In this document: in pieces, positions 18,371 to 25,563 of the stretch
How positions within the stretch are numbered: the first letter of the stretch is position 1
Layout of the letters: each line of letters opens with the position of its first letter
DNA from: Phenylobacterium deserti
GTDB taxonomy: Bacteria; Pseudomonadota; Alphaproteobacteria; Caulobacterales; Caulobacteraceae
Assembly: GCA_945883235.1 (NCBI GenBank)
Contig: CAMCXF010000022.1
Span: 1 to 50,226 of the forward strand
Length of the DNA: 50,226 nucleotides
Direction: 5' to 3'
Notes under the pieces: model-generated
What the model saw: the letters and a program-made list of their open reading frames with translations, nothing else
Database searches by the model: none
What the model was told of the DNA's origin: nothing
Made by a program: the position numbers and the translations under genes

Positions 18371-18382
18371 CTTATCGATAAG
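18371..18382. promoter_or_regulatory. 12-base perfect palindrome, possible operator
   Basis: CTTATCGATAAG is a perfect 12-base palindrome, AT-rich against the GC-rich background, 67 bases upstream of the 18449 small gene. It lies between the two TGCA-type palindromes. No regulator identified. Confidence 0.4.
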
Positions 18383-18415
18383 CACATCGGGGCACGGGGC
18401 TCCGGACATTAACTC

Positions 18416-18428
18416 GCTGCAATGCAGC
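18416..18428. promoter_or_regulatory. CTGC-N3-GCAG palindrome before the 18449 gene
   Basis: GCTGCAATGCAGC is a perfect 13-base palindrome whose core is exactly CTGC-N3-GCAG, the site described for Rhodobacter PhaR. It lies 20 bases before the small gene's ATG and 8 bases before its GGAG ribosome site, the position of a repressor operator. Confidence 0.5.
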
Positions 18429-18448
18429 ATATCAATTGGAGCTATCAG

Positions 18449-18556
18449 ATGTTCTCGACCGCCATGACTGTCCTCGACCGCGTCACCATGACGTTTGTTG
18501 TTTTCCTCGCTGCGTCGCCGATCCTGGCCATCGCCGCCAACGTGACCTTCCTCTAA
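18449..18556 (+). CDS. 35-residue single-helix membrane peptide
   Basis: A short gene of 35 codons and TAA. It begins MFSTAMTVLDRV, and residues 12-33 (VTMTFVVFLAASPILAIAAN) form one hydrophobic helix. Evidence that it is real: a GGAG ribosome site 8 bases before the ATG, a perfect CTGC-N3-GCAG palindrome just upstream, and resemblance to the 34-residue product at 39416-39520 (both have LDRV followed by a hydrophobic helix). Function unknown. The palindrome suggests co-regulation with polyhydroxyalkanoate genes, which is inference. The DUF2975 gene follows 102 bases later. Confidence 0.55.
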   Translation: MFSTAMTVLDRVTMTFVVFLAASPILAIAANVTFL

Positions 18557-18658
18557 GACGCGACCCTGATCGCTATGGGTATCGTCCGATCCGCCCCGGC
18601 CCTCGGTTAAGTCCGACGCCGCGGCGGGTTCAGACGCTGAACAGGGGAGCTGCCGACA

Positions 18659-19195
18659 ATGCGCGCCATGGGGCCAGGCTCGGTTTCGAGCTTCCTGAAA
18701 ATCATTCTCGATGTCGTATTCGCCGCCCTCTGGATCGGCATCGCCATACTGGCAGTGGCCGCGCTCGCCGCCCTGCTGATCAATTTCAATCCTGAGCTGG
18801 TGTCGAAGATCCGGGTGAACACCGATGGCGACATCGGCAAGTTGCTGGACAACGGCCCGGGTATTGTCACCGCACTCTTCTCTGCGGTGCTGTACCTGGC
18901 TGGCATCCTCGCCATCGTGGCTTCGCTGCGACGCATCTTCATGACCCTGACGGCAGGCGACCCGTTTCATCCCGACAATGTGGCCCGCCTGCGACTGATC
19001 GGCCTGATGCTGGCGGCCCTGGAGCTTGGCCGTTACGCCTTCTGGGCGCTCAGCGTCTGGTTGATTCCGGACCTTCAGAAAAGCGAGCCATCGCTGAGCC
19101 TCACCGCCTGGTTTTCGGTGCTGGTGGTTTTCGTGCTGGCCGAGGTATTTCGTGAAGGTGCCCGTCTGCGCCGCGAAGCCGAACTGACGATATAG
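18659..19195 (+). CDS. DUF2975 membrane protein
   Basis: A 178-residue membrane protein with four hydrophobic spans (about 12-43, 78-101, 117-141 and 146-163) and the family segments SLRRIFMTLTAGDPFHPDNVARLRLIG and the C-terminal LAEVFREGARLRREAELTI. GGGGAG stands 9 bases before the ATG; a second ATG three codons in is possible. DUF2975 proteins are regularly followed by a small Cro/C1-type regulator, as here (12 bases). The function of the pair is unknown. Confidence 0.85.
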   Translation: MRAMGPGSVSSFLKIILDVVFAALWIGIAILAVAALAALLINFNPELVSKIRVNTDGDIGKLLDNGPGIVTALFSAVLYLAGILAIVASLRRIFMTLTAGDPFHPDNVARLRLIGLMLAALELGRYAFWALSVWLIPDLQKSEPSLSLTAWFSVLVVFVLAEVFREGARLRREAELTI

Positions 19196-19207
19196 GGGCC
19201 GCCCAGC

Positions 19208-19447
19208 ATGCCGATCCGCGTCAACCTGGACCGCGTCCTCCTCGAACGCCGGATGTCACTTACCGAACTCGCGGACCGCGTCGGCGTGACCATCGCAAAT
19301 CTGTCGATCCTGAAAACCGGCAAGGCGCGCGCCGTCCGGTTTTCCACCTTGGCCGCGCTCTGCCGCGAACTGGACTGCCAGCCAGGCGACCTGCTGGTTC
19401 ACGAGCCGGGACCCGATGACGCCCCGGCCGACGATCGCGAGGACTAG
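19208..19447 (+). CDS. YozG-like Cro/C1-family regulator
   Basis: A 79-residue DNA-binding protein consisting almost entirely of an XRE helix-turn-helix: VLLERRMSLTELADRVGVTIANLSILKTGKARAVRFSTLAALCRELDCQPGDLL. This is the form (with NLS.LK.GKA..VR) that accompanies DUF2975 membrane proteins. The tail after residue 66 is acidic and disordered. It starts 12 bases after the DUF2975 stop. Likely an autoregulator of the pair; targets are unknown. Confidence 0.88.
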   Translation: MPIRVNLDRVLLERRMSLTELADRVGVTIANLSILKTGKARAVRFSTLAALCRELDCQPGDLLVHEPGPDDAPADDRED

Positions 19448-19454
19448 CGAGTAC

Positions 19455-19482
19455 TGCAGTGCGTCAATTTTGCCGCACTGCA
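19455..19482. promoter_or_regulatory. 9-bp inverted repeat after the XRE gene
   Basis: TGCAGTGCG and CGCACTGCA form a perfect 9-bp inverted repeat with a 10-base loop, starting 7 bases after the XRE stop. No T-run follows. Its arms match the TGCA-type motif before the 18449 and 19601 genes, so it may be an operator pair rather than a terminator. Confidence 0.4.
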
Positions 19483-19573
19483 ATAGCAACCCGGTTCTCC
19501 GACAGTCGAAATCGGCGATCTTTTGCTGTGTTTCCTTGAAAATTCGGCGGCAACGCCCTAGGTACCCTCTATA

Positions 19574-19584
19574 CTGCACTGCAA
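19574..19584. promoter_or_regulatory. CTGC-N3-GCAA site before the 19601 gene
   Basis: CTGCACTGCAA matches the CTGC/TTGC-N3-GCAG/GCAA pattern and ends 16 bases before an ATG, immediately ahead of its GGAG. The layout equals that at 18416-18449. Confidence 0.45.
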
Positions 19585-19600
19585 CAATGGAGTGACGCAG

Positions 19601-19705
19601 ATGGTCGCCCTGATCGAAAAATTCCTTGACGCGATGTTCGCCCCCTTGGCGCGCGAACTCGAGCGCCTGCCGCCTGCGGCCATGCGCTTCAGCGTTTTCT
19701 TCTGA
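19601..19705 (+). CDS. 34-residue peptide, unknown function
   Basis: A short gene of 34 codons and TGA. The product is an amphipathic helix candidate (MVALIEKFLDAMFAPLAREL, then PPAAMRFSVFF) without a clear membrane span. Support: GGAG 8 bases before the ATG and a TGCA-type palindrome just upstream, the same layout as the 18449 gene, with conserved spacing. A REP-like hairpin follows 11 bases after the stop and may end transcription. No family recognised; it could be a remnant. Confidence 0.4.
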   Translation: MVALIEKFLDAMFAPLARELERLPPAAMRFSVFF

Positions 19706-19716
19706 ACCAACGCGGG

Positions 19717-19759
19717 ATGTCATCCCGGTTTTGGCGCAAGCCAAGGACCGGGATGACAT
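19717..19759. repeat. REP-like palindromic element
   Basis: ATGTCATCCCGG (19717-19728) pairs perfectly with CCGGGATGACAT (19748-19759); inside, TTGGC and GCCAA form a second stem around GCAA. This compound hairpin resembles dispersed intergenic palindromes of alphaproteobacteria. It lies between the 19601 gene and the convergent rph stop, and may act as a bidirectional terminator or RNA stabiliser. Confidence 0.65.
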
Positions 19760-19770
19760 ATATTGGAAGA

Positions 19771-20487
19771 TCAGCCCCCCGTCGCCGCACGCTGCAGCAC
19801 GCAGAGCTCACCGATCCCCTTACGGGCCAGCCCAAACAGCGCATCGAATTCGCCCTGGCTGAAGCCGCGCTTCTCGCCGGTGGCCTGCACCTCCACGATA
19901 TCGCCCGACCCGGTCAGCACGAAATTGCTGTCCGCCTCGGCGTTTGAGTCCTCCTCGTAGTCCAGGTCCAGCACCGGGATTCCGTTGAAAATGCCACAGC
20001 TGACCGCCGCCACCTGATCCAGAATCGGGTCGGTGGTGATCACGCCCTCATCCAGCAGGTACTTCGTCGCCAGTCGCAGCGCGACCCATGCACCAGTGAT
20101 CGAGGCGGTGCGGGTACCGCCATCCGCCTGCAAGACGTCACAATCCACGGTGATCTGGCGCTCGCCCAACGCCTTCATGTCGCAGACGGCGCGCAAGGAT
20201 CGGCCAATCAGGCGCTGGATCTCCTGGGTACGGCCCGACTGTTTGCCCTGGGCAGCCTCACGACGGCCGCGGGTGTGGGTGGCGCGGGGTAGCATGCCGT
20301 ACTCCGCGGTGACCCAGCCCTGGCCCTTTCCGCGAAGGAAACCGGGCACGCCCTCCTCCAGGCTGGCAGTCACCAACACCTTGGTATGGCCCGCCGTGAT
20401 CAGGCACGAGCCCTCGGCATAGCGGGTGACGCCAGTCTCCAGGGTGACGGTTCGCAGCAGTTCGGGCGTACGTTCGGACGGGCGCAT
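19771..20487 (-). CDS. rph: Ribonuclease PH
   Basis: A 238-residue phosphorolytic 3' exoribonuclease that trims tRNA precursors. Motifs: [30 protein letters not shown] at the N-terminus, [39 protein letters not shown] (phosphate-binding arginines), [26 protein letters not shown], and [18 protein letters not shown]. The start at 20487 is chosen because homologs begin MRPSxR; an in-frame ATG at 20562 would add 25 residues unlike the family. Divergent from hrcA with 147 bases between. Confidence 0.95.
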   Translation of the reverse strand: MRPSERTPELLRTVTLETGVTRYAEGSCLITAGHTKVLVTASLEEGVPGFLRGKGQGWVTAEYGMLPRATHTRGRREAAQGKQSGRTQEIQRLIGRSLRAVCDMKALGERQITVDCDVLQADGGTRTASITGAWVALRLATKYLLDEGVITTDPILDQVAAVSCGIFNGIPVLDLDYEEDSNAEADSNFVLTGSGDIVEVQATGEKRGFSQGEFDALFGLARKGIGELCVLQRAATGG

Positions 20488-20634
20488 ATGTGAAGTCTCT
20501 GAAGGGCGCAGCTTGCGCCGCTGAGGGTCGCGCTTATCCTGTATCAGGAAGGCCCCGTCCATGGGGGCCGCGAGGGACCTCTGCCCAACCCGATAACCTC
20601 ATCGCTGTTCGCACCTGGACCGTCGCTGGTCGAC

Positions 20635-21660
20635 ATGGACGCCCGTGCCCGCGAAATCTTCCGGCGCATCGTCGAAGGCTATCTGGAAACCGGCGAGCCG
20701 GTGGGATCGCGCACCTTGTCCAGAGGCGGCCTGTCCCTTTCGCCCGCCTCGATTCGCAACACCATGCAGGATCTGACGCAGCTGGGGCTGCTGGGTGCGC
20801 CGCATTCCAGCGCCGGACGACTGCCCACCCACGCGGGCCTGCGTCTGTTCGTAGACGGCCTGCTGGAGGTGGGTGACATCGGTGGCGATGAGCGCCGCGA
20901 AATCGAAACCCGCCTGCTGGCGCATGGCCGTAACTACGAGGACGCGCTGAACGAGGCCTCGGCGATCCTGTCGGGACTGGCCGGGGGTGCCGCCGTGGTC
21001 GTCACGCCAGTTCGCGACGCAGGCGTCAGCCATGTGGAATTCGTGCCGCTGTCCGGCGACCGGACGCTGGCGATCATGGTCTTCGATGACGGCGTGGTCG
21101 AAAACCGCCTGATCCGCCAGCCGGCCGGTGTGACGCCCTCGGCCCTGCAGGAGGCGTCCAACTTCCTCAACGCCCGCATGCGGGGCCGCACGCTTGGGGA
21201 AACCAAGGCTGATCTGCGCGGCGAACTGGACCGCGCCCGCCGCGACCTCAACGAGACGGCAGCTCGGCTCGTCGAGGATGGACTGGCCGCCTGGGGCGGC
21301 GGCGAGCTGGAGGAACGCGCCCTGATCGTGCGCGGCCGCGCCAACCTGCTGGAAGACAGCCAGGCCATCGAGGATCTGGAACGCGTCCGCTCCCTGTTCG
21401 AGGATCTGGAACAGAAGGAACAGCTGATCGGTCTGCTGGACGGGGTGCGCGACGGTCAGGGCATGCGCATTTTCATCGGTGCGGAAACCCGATTGTTCTC
21501 GCTTTCGGGTTCCGCTGTGATCGCGGCGCCCTATATGACGGGCTCACAGAAGGTTGTGGGGGCGATCGGCGTGATCGGCCCTGCCCGATTGAACTATGCC
21601 CGCGTCATCCCGTTGGTGGACTACACCGCCCGCGTGCTTGGCCAGGTGATCAACACCTAA
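20635..21660 (+). CDS. hrcA: Heat-inducible transcription repressor HrcA
   Basis: A 341-residue repressor of the groESL/dnaKJ-type heat-shock operons. It has an N-terminal winged-helix ([52 protein letters not shown]) and the HrcA C-terminal domain ([68 protein letters not shown]). ATG 20635 is the first canonical start, but it has no clear ribosome site and the homologous N-terminal arm seems encoded in frame upstream (from about 20581), where only CTG or ATA could initiate. No CIRCE element is visible here. grpE follows after 16 bases. Confidence 0.95.
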   Translation: MDARAREIFRRIVEGYLETGEPVGSRTLSRGGLSLSPASIRNTMQDLTQLGLLGAPHSSAGRLPTHAGLRLFVDGLLEVGDIGGDERREIETRLLAHGRNYEDALNEASAILSGLAGGAAVVVTPVRDAGVSHVEFVPLSGDRTLAIMVFDDGVVENRLIRQPAGVTPSALQEASNFLNARMRGRTLGETKADLRGELDRARRDLNETAARLVEDGLAAWGGGELEERALIVRGRANLLEDSQAIEDLERVRSLFEDLEQKEQLIGLLDGVRDGQGMRIFIGAETRLFSLSGSAVIAAPYMTGSQKVVGAIGVIGPARLNYARVIPLVDYTARVLGQVINT

Positions 21661-21676
21661 AGACTGAAGAGCAGAC

Positions 21677-22279
21677 ATGTCCGAAGACGATACCCCCGCC
21701 AACTGGGAAGCCGACAGCCCCTCCGTCGACGCCGAGGTCGAGGCCCTGCAGGCCGAAGTGAAGACCCTGAAAGAACAGGTGCTGCGCTATGCCGCAGAGG
21801 CCGAAAATACCAAGCGCCGCGCCGAGCGGGAGGCCAATGATGCCCGTGCCTACGCCATCCAGAAATTCGCCAACGACCTGCTGCGCGTCGCCGACAATCT
21901 CGACCGCGCCACAGCCGCAGCCCCCGCTGACAGCAACGATCCAGCGGTCAAAAACTACGTCATTGGCGTCGAGATGACGTCGAAGGAGCTGCTGGCCGCC
22001 TTTGACCGCAACGGCCTGAAGCGCATCGACCCGCCCCAGGGCGAGAAATTCGACCCCCACAAGCACCAGGCGATGATGGAACAGCCCGGCACCGACGTGG
22101 TCCCGGGCGGGGTCGTCCAGGTGATGCAGGCCGGCTACGAGCTGCTGGGCCGGCTGGTCCGCCCGGCCATGGTCGTCGTGGCGGCGAAAGTGGCCGGCGC
22201 AGCCCCGGCGGCCAACCCCTACGCCGGTGGCGAAGGCGATGTCGGCGATGCGGGTGCAAGCCTCGATACCCGGGCCTGA
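21677..22279 (+). CDS. grpE: GrpE nucleotide exchange factor
   Basis: A 200-residue cofactor that releases ADP from DnaK. The acidic N-terminus leads into a long coiled coil (about 20-60: SVDAEVEALQAEVKTLKEQVLRYAAEAENTKRRAERE), then the DnaK-contact region FANDLLRVADNLDRA and the C-terminal beta domain LKRIDPPQGEKFDPHKHQAMMEQPGTDVVPGGVVQVMQAGYELLGRLVRPAMVVVA. Same order as hrcA-grpE elsewhere, 16-base gap. A hairpin with a short T-run lies 27 bases after the stop. Confidence 0.97.
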   Translation: MSEDDTPANWEADSPSVDAEVEALQAEVKTLKEQVLRYAAEAENTKRRAEREANDARAYAIQKFANDLLRVADNLDRATAAAPADSNDPAVKNYVIGVEMTSKELLAAFDRNGLKRIDPPQGEKFDPHKHQAMMEQPGTDVVPGGVVQVMQAGYELLGRLVRPAMVVVAAKVAGAAPAANPYAGGEGDVGDAGASLDTRA

Positions 22280-22305
22280 GACAGGCGGAACTCGTCCATC
22301 CACAG

Positions 22306-22354
22306 ACGCCGCGTTTCTCTTGCTCTGGGGGACTTCCCCGCCCCGGCGTTTTCG
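22306..22354 (+). terminator. Possible terminator after grpE
   Basis: ACGCCG (22306-22311) can pair with CGGCGT (22344-22349), enclosing a smaller GGGG/CCCC stem, followed by TTTTCGTT. The 16-base unpaired stretch between the stems makes it imperfect. Confidence 0.3.
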
Positions 22355-22436
22355 TTAATGTTGGAAGTCCCTTTCAGATCGGGGTGCGTGCGACCGAGGA
22401 TGATTCGTCCGCGCGTATAAGCCAGCCGGGACCGAC

Positions 22437-23555
22437 ATGAAGCTGACCATCGAACGCGCCGCCCTGCTCCGCGCGCTGGGCCATGTGCAGAGCGCCGTTG
22501 AGCGCCGCAACACCATTCCGATCCTGTCCAACGTGCTGCTGTCTGCAGCCAACGACCGGCTGACGTTTTCCGCCACAGACCTGGACCTCGAGATCATCGA
22601 CGAAGCCCTGGCCCAGGTGGACCAGCCCGGCCAGATCACCGCACCCGCCCACACCCTCTATGAAATCGTCCGCAAGCTGCCCGAGGGTGCCGACGTTTCG
22701 CTCAGCTTCACCGGCGAGGACCCCCGCCTTACCGTGGCCGCGGGCCGAAGCCGCTTCAACCTGCCGGTGCTGCCGGCCGGCGACTTCCCGGTGATGTCGG
22801 CGGACGGGTTCTCCGGCTCGATGTCGGTCGACGCCAACGACCTGATCCGCCTGATCGATAAGACCCGCTTTGCCATCTCGGCGGAAGAAACCCGCTACTA
22901 TCTGAACGGCCTCTATCTCCACACCGTGATCATCGACGGCCAGTCCCGCCTGCGCGCCGTGGCCACCGACGGCTCACGGCTGGCCCTGGCTGACATGCCG
23001 GCACCTGAAGGGGCCGTGGGCATGCCGGGCGTCATCGTGCCCCGCAAGACCATCAACGAGGCCAGGCGCCTGCTGGAAGACGCCGGCGAAAGCGTCGACG
23101 TCCAGATCAGCCCCCAGAAGATCCGCCTGGAGCTCAACGGCGCGGCGCTGACCTCAAAGGTCATCGATGGCAACTTCCCGGAATACGGCCGGGTGATCCC
23201 CAAGGACAACAACCGCACCGTCATGGTCGACGCCAAGGTGTTCGCCCAGGCCGTCGACCGCGTCGCCACCATCTCGGCGGAAAAGAGCCGCTCCGTCCGC
23301 ATGGCCATCGAGTCAGGCCGTGTGGTGCTGACCGTGCGCAACATGGAAGCCGGCCAGGCCGTCGAGGAACTGGAAATCGACTACGACGGCGACCCCTTCG
23401 AACTGTCCTTCAACGCCCGCTATCTGATGGACATCACCGACCAGATCTCAGGCGGAACCATGGAACTGAGGTTCGGCGGGCCGAACGACCCGGCCCTGGT
23501 TCTGGATCCGGGCGACGCGGATGTGCAGTACATCCTGATGCCGTTGAGGGTTTAG
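22437..23555 (+). CDS. dnaN: DNA polymerase III beta sliding clamp
   Basis: A 372-residue ring-forming processivity clamp of the replisome. Three clamp domains are visible in order: MKLTIERAALLRALGHVQSAVERRNTIPILSNVLL at the start, the RSRFNLPVLPAGDFPVM segment, RYYLNGLYLH, ATDGSRLALA, the VIPRKTINEARRLL segment, and the C-terminal YILMPLRV, where M-P-L/M-R ends the peptide-binding pocket. Length is normal. dnaN lies in its own unit, not beside dnaA, as in Caulobacter. A GATTC (CcrM-type GANTC) is present 31 bases before the ATG. Confidence 0.98.
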   Translation: MKLTIERAALLRALGHVQSAVERRNTIPILSNVLLSAANDRLTFSATDLDLEIIDEALAQVDQPGQITAPAHTLYEIVRKLPEGADVSLSFTGEDPRLTVAAGRSRFNLPVLPAGDFPVMSADGFSGSMSVDANDLIRLIDKTRFAISAEETRYYLNGLYLHTVIIDGQSRLRAVATDGSRLALADMPAPEGAVGMPGVIVPRKTINEARRLLEDAGESVDVQISPQKIRLELNGAALTSKVIDGNFPEYGRVIPKDNNRTVMVDAKVFAQAVDRVATISAEKSRSVRMAIESGRVVLTVRNMEAGQAVEELEIDYDGDPFELSFNARYLMDITDQISGGTMELRFGGPNDPALVLDPGDADVQYILMPLRV

Positions 23556-23592
23556 TCGAAGGCGACGGATAGCCGGAAGTGTCTGAGAGGCG

Positions 23593-24782
23593 ATGATCAA
23601 CGGTAAGGGTTTGATGACCGACCGGCTGCAATCCCTGAAAGCCCAGGCCACCGACATCACCGGCCTGTCCGACTTCGGCTCACCCTGGTTCGAAGCGCCG
23701 CTCTCCGCCTGGATCGCTGACCTCGGCGGGCCCCTGCAAACCGAGGCGGCTGCGCGCCTGTTCGAGCGGCTGGCCGTGACCAACCTCTGTCGGCGGCTTG
23801 AGGTGATGGACTGGCTGGCCCGGCACCCGGAGATCGACGACGTCGAGATTCCGCCGATCCTCTTCATCCCCGGCATGGAGCGCAGCGGCACAACCTGTTG
23901 GCCCTGCATCCATCCGCCAGAGCCCTGTTGCGATGGGAACTGATGCGCCCCGCGCCTCCACCGGAGGCCGCCACCTACGGGTCCGATCCCCGGATCGCCG
24001 AAGTCCAGGCTGCAGTAGACCGGCAGCGGGGCACACCGCTCGAACACATGCACTGGGTCAACGCCGACGAGCCGGAGGAATGCACCTGGGGGGCCATCGA
24101 TTGCACTGGCCTAATGGGGCGGGCCCCAATGATGATGCCCACCTGGGACCACTGGCTGGCAGCCCATGACCTGACGCCGTCGTTTGTGGAATACCGTCGG
24201 CTGATCAAGCTGTTGATCTGGCACAATCCGCTGCCGCCTGGCGGCCATCTGGTGCTGAAAAGCCCCCAGAACTCACGAAAAATCGCCCAGTTTGCCACCG
24301 CGTTTCCGGAGGCGGGATTCGCCCTCACTCACCGCGATCCCTTCCGGGCCTTCACCTCGTCCTGCACATTGGTTGGGGGTGTCATGGGCCAGCTTTGCGC
24401 TGTGGATGACTATTGGCGCTCGGGTGGCCCCGGCACCGAGGTCGTCACCGAGGCGGTCGAGCGCGCCGTTTCCTCAATGGTCGCCTACGATCAGGCCCCG
24501 TCGACCACCGTCATATCCGTCGCCTATCCGCGCCTGGTGCAAAAGCCCGTCGATGTGGTCGCAGACATTTACCGGTTGAGCGGCGTGGACGCCCCACCTG
24601 ATCTGGCAGACCGGATTGCCGCATTCACAAGGGCTCAGGCTTAAGGAAAACGCGCCGCGCCGCCCGCTTCGCTCCCGACCTTCGGGCAGGACCACGCCGA
24701 GTTCCTGGCCCGCCCGGCTATCGCCGCCTACTGCGCCCGGTTCCGCGTCGAACCTGAAATGACCCGACTGACCGGTGCCTAG
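23593..24782 (+). pseudogene. Sulfotransferase family gene, broken by a deletion and a stop
   Basis: The sequence encodes a PAPS-dependent sulfotransferase-like protein (Sulfotransfer_3 type) in two frames. Part one ends at the PAPS loop (PPILFIPGMERSGTT, to about 23895). The family continuation NLLALHPSARALLRWELM follows at once in the next frame. About four residues expected between GTT and NLL are missing, consistent with loss of 13 bases between CACAAC repeats. The second part keeps HLVLKSPQNSRKIAQF and FALTHRDPFRAFTSSCTL. A TAA at 24642-24644 then interrupts the frame, which continues in the same frame with a plausible C-terminus (FLARPAIAAYCARFRVEPE) to a TAG at 24780-24782. Probably inactive. 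Confidence 0.8.
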
Positions 24783-24803
24783 GCCGCAACCAGACGTCTC
24801 GCC

Positions 24804-25559
24804 TTACCCCTGCTTCACCGTCTTGTTCTGGAACCCGGAAATCCGCGCCTGCATATCCGGCCCGCGACCCTGGCCCCGGAAGATCTCGTGCGCCAGACCC
24901 GCCGCCATCGACAGCCCGTCGGTCTCCGTCAACAGCGCCTTGTTGGCCCGGTGGCTGAACCAGGAGTTGGCCAGGATCTGGGCGCTGAGCGCTTCCAGCC
25001 GTGCATCGAACTCCGCGTCAGGCACACAGATGTCCGCCAACCCGATCCGTTCGGCCTCGATCCCGCCCACCGTGCGGCAGGTCAGCATCAGTTCGCGCGC
25101 CCGATAGGTCCCCACCCGGCGCGGCAGGCGCTGGCTCATTCCCCACACCGGAGTCAGCGCCCACTTGGCGTGGGTGTCGGCAAACTTCGCCCCCTCAGCG
25201 GCAAAGATAATGTCGCCCACCAAGGCCAGTTCCAGCGCCCCGGTGTAGCAGTGTCCGTGCACCGCGCTGATCACCGGCTGCGGCAACCCTGCCAGCCGCT
25301 CGATCACCTTGGACTGGTAAAATGGCTCCGGCAGCTTCTCGCCCACCGAGATATCGCCCAGATCATGCCCTGCCGAGAAACACCGGCCCGCCCCGCGCAG
25401 GATCACCAGGCCGACGGTTTCTGTCTCGAGCGCCAGCGCCTTCACATGGGCGTCCAGTTCGATGAACACCTCGACGTTCAGCGCATTCAGCTTGTCCGGT
25501 CGATTGATCGTCAGGGTCGCAGCGCCGTCGCGGTCGGTACGCAAAACGAGATTTGTCAT
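24804..25559 (-). CDS. Enoyl-CoA hydratase/isomerase family protein
   Basis: A 251-residue crotonase-fold protein. The CoA/oxyanion segments are GRCFSAGHDLGDI (58-70) and HGHCYTGALELALVGD (101-116). Glu110 corresponds to the first catalytic glutamate of enoyl-CoA hydratases; the second (usually in P-E-I-x-L-G) is not present (KWALTPVWGMSQ), so isomerase, or another crotonase reaction, is as likely as hydration. It is the last gene of a minus-strand trio, 4 bases after the dioxygenase gene. Its end converges with the sulfotransferase remnant. Confidence 0.87.
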   Translation of the reverse strand: MTNLVLRTDRDGAATLTINRPDKLNALNVEVFIELDAHVKALALETETVGLVILRGAGRCFSAGHDLGDISVGEKLPEPFYQSKVIERLAGLPQPVISAVHGHCYTGALELALVGDIIFAAEGAKFADTHAKWALTPVWGMSQRLPRRVGTYRARELMLTCRTVGGIEAERIGLADICVPDAEFDARLEALSAQILANSWFSHRANKALLTETDGLSMAAGLAHEIFRGQGRGPDMQARISGFQNKTVKQG

Positions 25560-25563
25560 GGGT

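Noticed and set aside
20488..20634. CIRCE operator upstream of hrcA
   Set aside because: I looked for TTAGCACTC-N9-GAGTGCTAA in the rph-hrcA gap and found none; only a small GGCGCA/TGCGCC hairpin is present.
22296..22304. DnaA-box-like CCATCCACA upstream of dnaN
   Set aside because: Two mismatches to the strict consensus at its most conserved end; too weak to claim.
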